7,561 nucleotides of DNA, taken from NCBI GenBank assembly GCA_964605095.1, contig CAZSBS010000242.1, positions 1 to 7,561 on the forward strand, given 5' to 3'. Below the pieces are notes generated by a model that was given only the letters and a program-made list of their open reading frames with translations, was not told the DNA's origin and searched no databases. Made by a program: the position numbers and the translations under genes. Positions 4,906 through 7,561 of the stretch are shown piece by piece (positions within the stretch are counted from its first letter, which is position 1; the number at the start of each line of letters is the position of its first letter). The stretch comes from JAUWQU01 sp964605095 (GTDB taxonomy: Bacteria; Planctomycetota; Phycisphaerae; SM23-33).

Positions 4906-5640
4906 ATGCCATATTGGACCACCGACATCAGGATAGTCCGCGTCGAGGAGACGCTCCTGGGCCTCGTCGTCACCGCCCGGACGGCCCACCTCGACAAAGT
5001 CGTGCAGTGCTACCTTGCCGGCGAGCTGGCCGGTTGGCAGACGCCGCAGGACGGGCAGGTTCGCTTCGTCCTGCCCCAGGCCGGGCCGTGGGACGTGGTT
5101 TTCCTCCTGGCTGTGGACGCCGGCGAAGAGCGGGCGGATTACTTCCAGCAAGCCTTTGCCACCCCGGCCGCGATGGGCAACAGGCTGCGGGTGGCCCTGA
5201 GGCGCGACATTCTCGACGGCCGGGCCCCGACGGACAAGTGGCGCATCTGGCGCAGCCAGCCGGGCAGTTCGCAGGCCAACATCCGCATGTATGAGGCGCC
5301 GATTTTCCCCTCCGGCCAGGGTTCCGCGGGCTGGGGCTGCGACTGGGGCAACGGCGGCTGGGGCTTCAGCGGTTCCAAGGCGCCCGGCTGGGGGAGCCAC
5401 TGGGGATACACCTGGGGCTTCGGCATCGACTACCTCGCGTACGTCACCGACCCGCTGCCCCGAGGCCTCTACGCGATCCGCGTGGAGATCGAGGACGGCC
5501 ACGGCAACGTCTCGTCGGCCTTCCAAACGACAGCCCGCGTGGACGGCCAGGCCGAGCCGTCCAAAGACCTGGCCGTCGCATCCTACGACCCGATCACCGA
5601 CACGCTGGTGCTTTCCATGACACCTTCAAAGGACATCTGA
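4906..5640 (+). CDS. Trp-Gly-rich phage appendage/structural protein, 244 aa
   Basis: I place the start at ATG 4906 (MPYWTTDIRIVRVEETLLGL). A TTG at 4852 in the same frame would add 18 residues translated from repeat sequence. Neither start has a clear ribosome binding site; the leader is pyrimidine-rich (CTTCTTCCCCC). Residues 7-85 form a beta domain of Ig/FN3 character (LGLVVTARTAHLDKVVQCYL, RFVLPQAGPWDVVFLLAVDA). Residues about 100-135 link to an unusual segment, 139-173, with six Trp-Gly dipeptides (W143, W147, W152, W162, W166, W170). Residues 174-244 are a second beta domain (GLYAIRVEIEDGHGNVSSAF). A pair of beta domains around an aromatic-glycine insert, directly before fibre genes, suggests an exposed tail appendage or fibre-attachment protein. 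The family is not recognised. It is two bases from the next gene, whose ribosome binding site lies within its last codons. Confidence 0.6.
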   Translation: MPYWTTDIRIVRVEETLLGLVVTARTAHLDKVVQCYLAGELAGWQTPQDGQVRFVLPQAGPWDVVFLLAVDAGEERADYFQQAFATPAAMGNRLRVALRRDILDGRAPTDKWRIWRSQPGSSQANIRMYEAPIFPSGQGSAGWGCDWGNGGWGFSGSKAPGWGSHWGYTWGFGIDYLAYVTDPLPRGLYAIRVEIEDGHGNVSSAFQTTARVDGQAEPSKDLAVASYDPITDTLVLSMTPSKDI

Positions 5641-5642
5641 GC

Positions 5643-6563
5643 ATGACCGAACTAGCACTGACCGACGACCAGGCCAACGCCCTGCACGGCACGACCGACA
5701 GCGACACCGACTTCAAGTACCACTGCCCGGGCGATGCCAGCTATTTCACCGAGGGCCAGCGCCAGCGGCACCGGCTGCTGACGCTCGCCAAGGCGATATC
5801 CAACAGCCTTCGAGTCTACCGAGACGGAGCGCTGAGCTTCGGCGTCCGCCCCGGCAGAGCCGGTGGCGGCGACACCACGTACGCATACGAAGGCTCCGCG
5901 GGCAACGCCCTGACCGACGACGCCACTAACTACATCTACCTGACGGCGTCCGATTTGGCGGCCGGCAACACGGTGACCGTCAGCACCGCCAGCTTCCCGC
6001 TCCAGTCGGAAACGCCCCACATACCACTGGCGGAGATCGTCACCTCTGCCGGCGGCTACGGCTGCGACGACATCACGGACCTCCGCTCCGCATCCGCGCT
6101 GGCTCTACAGTCCGCCATGACGGCCGCCAACGCCAATACGCTGGTTGCCGGCGCCGCCAGCAACGCCGACGCCCTGCACGTCCATGCCGTGGCGGGCCTT
6201 CAGGCCGCCGTCCAGGACCTGATTCCGACCATAACGATTACAAGCGTGGACGAGGAGGACGGGACGGCGACGGTCACGATTCAGGTCAAGGACGCGGCAG
6301 GCAACAATCTCGCCGAGCGATTCCTCGTGCGGACCTGGCTGGGCGGCGCCGAGTATGGAGCCCCCATGGCTCAGACCGACTTCTCCGTCGATATAGGCAC
6401 GGAGATCCGCGAGATCTACGCCACCGCCGACTACGAGGTGATGTCCGACGCGACGGGTCGGGTGGTTATGCGCGTCGAGGCTAATCCTGACGGCACGTAC
6501 TACGTGATGGCCGAGGTCGATGGCCGGATCTGCAGCGGATCCGTGGCGATCACGGGGAACTAG
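5643..6563 (+). CDS. Tail-fibre-like protein, 306 aa
   Basis: AAAGGA at 5628-5633, nine bases before the ATG, lies within the upstream gene and fixes the start. Residues 1-55 are a polar N-terminal region, probably for attachment. Residues 57-148 (RVYRDGALSFGVRPGRAGGG ... TNYIYLT ... TPHIPLAEIVTSAGGY ... DITDLR) are a beta domain of the type seen in phage fibre and collar proteins. Residues 150-195 are Ala-rich and include ASNADALHVHAVAGL, a short motif common near trimeric fibre segments; the HVH at 180-181 and its flanking His follow the HxH pattern that binds metal in T4 gp37-type fibres. Residues 196-306 are an Ig-like beta domain (ITSVDEEDGTATVTIQVKDA ... GTYYVMAEVDGRICSGSVAI). It is probably a trimeric fibre or fibre-linker that works with the DUF1566 protein downstream. 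Function is inferred from pattern and context. Confidence 0.65.
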   Translation: MTELALTDDQANALHGTTDSDTDFKYHCPGDASYFTEGQRQRHRLLTLAKAISNSLRVYRDGALSFGVRPGRAGGGDTTYAYEGSAGNALTDDATNYIYLTASDLAAGNTVTVSTASFPLQSETPHIPLAEIVTSAGGYGCDDITDLRSASALALQSAMTAANANTLVAGAASNADALHVHAVAGLQAAVQDLIPTITITSVDEEDGTATVTIQVKDAAGNNLAERFLVRTWLGGAEYGAPMAQTDFSVDIGTEIREIYATADYEVMSDATGRVVMRVEANPDGTYYVMAEVDGRICSGSVAITGN

Positions 6564-6568
6564 GAATA

Positions 6569-6676
6569 GTAGCCGGTAGCCGGGCTTGCCACGGCGTAGC
6601 CGAAGGCGAAGCCGGGTAGCCGGTAAAAGAAGAAACAGAATAACGGCCTCTGGCTCCCCACCGGCTACCGGCTACC
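6569..6676. repeat. Composite GGTAGCC repeat with 15-bp inverted ends
   Basis: GTAGCCGGTAGCCGG at 6569-6583 is the exact complement of CCGGCTACCGGCTAC at 6661-6675. Between them is another copy of the word (GGGTAGCCGGTA at 6614-6625) and a segment made of GTAGCC/GAAGCC-like words (6596-6613). The whole lies six bases after the fibre-gene stop and is the largest member of the repeat family shared with 3725-3761 and 4334-4345. Confidence 0.8.
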
Positions 6677-6686
6677 AAAAGAATTG

Positions 6687-6713
6687 GACATTGAACATTG
6701 AACATTGAACATT
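6687..6713. repeat. Tandem GAACATT heptamers at the start of the DUF1566 gene
   Basis: Three exact GAACATT copies (6693-6699, 6700-6706, 6707-6713) follow a partial copy (GACATT, 6687-6692). Each junction contains a TTG and an overlapping TGA in another frame. The TTG at 6698 is the only usable in-frame start for the gene that follows, so its first five codons are repeat sequence. Confidence 0.8.
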
Positions 6714-7429
6714 TCCCAAAACTTTGGCTGCCGCGAACCGGGCAGACGACCAGCTACGCCGATGGCGACGATGGCTACTACCAGGCCGGCAACCCACGAG
6801 CGACACGGCTCGTTGGCAAGGCGACCGAGAACATCACACTCGACCGCCACACCGGCCTGACCTGGATCACCGACCCGCGCCTTATTATCCCCGGCGCACC
6901 CGTCGGAGGCATCTACAAGGTTCAGCACGCATCGGGTACGTGGTCCGCAGCGCACGGCACGTACACGCTTGGCGATTTGGTAAAAGGCGACGGCGACCCT
7001 GATGCCCTGTTCTACGTTTGCATCCAGACGCACACCGCCGCCGGAGACAAGGAGCCGCCGAACGCGACTTATTGGGTTAAAACGGTCTGGATCGGCAGTG
7101 CCGCCACCTTGAATACTCACGCATATCCAGCGTGGGCGGATGCCGTTGCGGATTGTCTAGCCCTGGATTATGCCGGGTACACTGACTGGCGTCTACCTAA
7201 CTTGATGGAGCTGCTAACGCTTTTTGACTTTGAGGCCGGAGCTGCACGTTTGTGGCGAATTATGCCTGAGAATACAGCATACAGGTGGGCCTCGACCACA
7301 AATGCTGGTGTGACCACTGAAGCCTACCGAGCTGGTACCGGCACTGGCTCGCCAGCCAGTCCTGTCGCTAAAACAAGTGCTACCTCCTACATCGCATCCC
7401 CTGTTCGAGGAGGGAGAATCAATGGATAA
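6698..7429 (+). CDS. DUF1566 (Lcl C-terminal-like) putative receptor-binding protein, 243 aa
   Basis: In frame, a TGA at 6692-6694 precedes and no ATG follows before the conserved domain, so the start is probably the TTG at 6698 inside the heptamer repeat; no good ribosome binding site is seen. The N-terminal DUF1566 signature (LPRTGQTTSYADGDDGYYQ, residues 11-29) leads to the 'TGLTWITDP' strand (52-60). Residues about 80-131 form an insertion resembling a CBM5/12-type chitin-binding module (GTYTLGDLVKG ... FYVCIQTHTA ... PPNATYWVKTVW). The second DUF1566 half follows: WADAVADCLALDYAGYTDWR, LPNLMELLTLFD, and the C-type-lectin-like end YRWASTT ... SYIASPVRGG. DUF1566 domains occur in surface adhesins and phage tip proteins. 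There is no signal peptide, in keeping with a virion protein. GC falls to about 52% in the last 230 bases. The gene overlaps the next by eight bases. Confidence 0.75.
   Translation: MNIEHFPKLWLPRTGQTTSYADGDDGYYQAGNPRATRLVGKATENITLDRHTGLTWITDPRLIIPGAPVGGIYKVQHASGTWSAAHGTYTLGDLVKGDGDPDALFYVCIQTHTAAGDKEPPNATYWVKTVWIGSAATLNTHAYPAWADAVADCLALDYAGYTDWRLPNLMELLTLFDFEAGAARLWRIMPENTAYRWASTTNAGVTTEAYRAGTGTGSPASPVAKTSATSYIASPVRGGRING
7407..7414 (+). promoter_or_regulatory. Strong ribosome binding site for the last, partial gene
   Basis: GAGGAGGG lies seven bases before the ATG at 7422, inside the codons for the conserved PVRGG end of the DUF1566 protein. It is the strongest such site in the window, supports the short reading frame that follows and implies coupled translation. 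Confidence 0.75.
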
Positions 7430-7561
7430 AACCATGCGAAATGTTCAACGGGATATGACCTTTCGCAACCTGCCGAATGGTGCGAGAGAGATCACGCATC
7501 CCAGCGGCGTAAAGGTCGTTGAGACGCGCCAGCAGCGGCAGGCGCAGCGGGCGGAGATGGT
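7422..7561 (+). CDS. Uncharacterised gene downstream of the DUF1566 gene (3' partial)
   Basis: An ATG at 7422, seven bases after GAGGAGGG and overlapping the last eight bases of the DUF1566 gene, opens a frame that stays open to the window edge (46 codons visible). The product begins MDKTMRNVQRDMTFRNLPNG and continues with REITHPSGVKVVETRQQRQA and a charged Gln/Arg-rich stretch. A second in-frame ATG at 7434 is a weaker choice. The visible part is polar and probably soluble. I do not recognise it. Its position directly after a receptor-binding candidate is where a fibre-assembly chaperone, an accessory protein of a diversity-generating retroelement, or another virion gene could lie; the sequence shown does not decide between them. 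Confidence 0.7.
   Translation, partial: MDKTMRNVQRDMTFRNLPNGAREITHPSGVKVVETRQQRQAQRAEM

Noticed and set aside
6569..6713. Prophage attachment site or transposon end
   Set aside because: Inverted ends exist, but there is no transposase or integrase, no target duplication that I can see, and the same words recur in other gaps, which fits a dispersed repeat better.

Overview
This 7.56 kb window is GC-rich (sampled structural genes are about 67% GC) and every supportable gene lies on the + strand. The gene order and protein character are those of a tailed-phage virion module: the end of a scaffold-like protein, a major capsid protein, two small uncharacterised genes, a probable head-tail connector, a tail-terminator-like and a tail-tube-like protein, a small tail-associated protein, then two appendage/fibre-like proteins, a DUF1566 (Lcl C-terminal-like) putative receptor-binding protein, and the start of a further gene cut by the window edge. 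No terminase, portal, integrase, tape measure, lysis, tRNA, rRNA or CRISPR feature is visible. The host cannot be named from this sequence. High GC, use of TTG/GTG starts and the style of the intergenic repeats are what I would expect from a large-genome environmental bacterium such as a Planctomycetes/Phycisphaerae relative, but that is an impression.

Layout: 2-499 scaffold-like C-terminus; 512-1396 capsid; 1397-1535 gap with an inverted repeat and a GC hairpin; 1536-2156, 2146-2301 and 2312-3109 closely packed head/neck genes; 3110-3215 gap with a double-hairpin repeat; 3216-3716 tail-terminator-like; 3717-3804 gap with GGTAGCC-type repeats; 3805-4185 tail-tube-like; 4186-4366 gap with nested GGAAC inverted repeats; 4367-4765 small tail protein; 4766-4905 gap with a hairpin and a heptamer inverted repeat; 4906-5640 Trp-Gly-rich structural protein; 5643-6563 fibre-like protein; 6564-6697 gap with a composite repeat; 6698-7429 DUF1566 protein; 7422-end partial gene.

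The most striking property is that the genes are either tightly packed (gaps of 2 to 12 bases, or overlaps) or separated by 88 to 181 bases, and every one of the six long gaps holds short interspersed repeats or inverted repeats. Some repeat words are shared between gaps (the GGTAGCC/CTACCGGCTACC family in three, the GAACATT heptamer in two), and at two genes the repeat runs up to or into the start codon region. This is unusual for a compact phage genome and points to a prophage or phage-derived particle locus long resident in a repeat-rich chromosome. A second point of interest is the 3' end: a DUF1566 protein with a carbohydrate-binding-like insertion, a local fall in GC to about 52%, and a C-terminal layout like the targets of diversity-generating retroelements.
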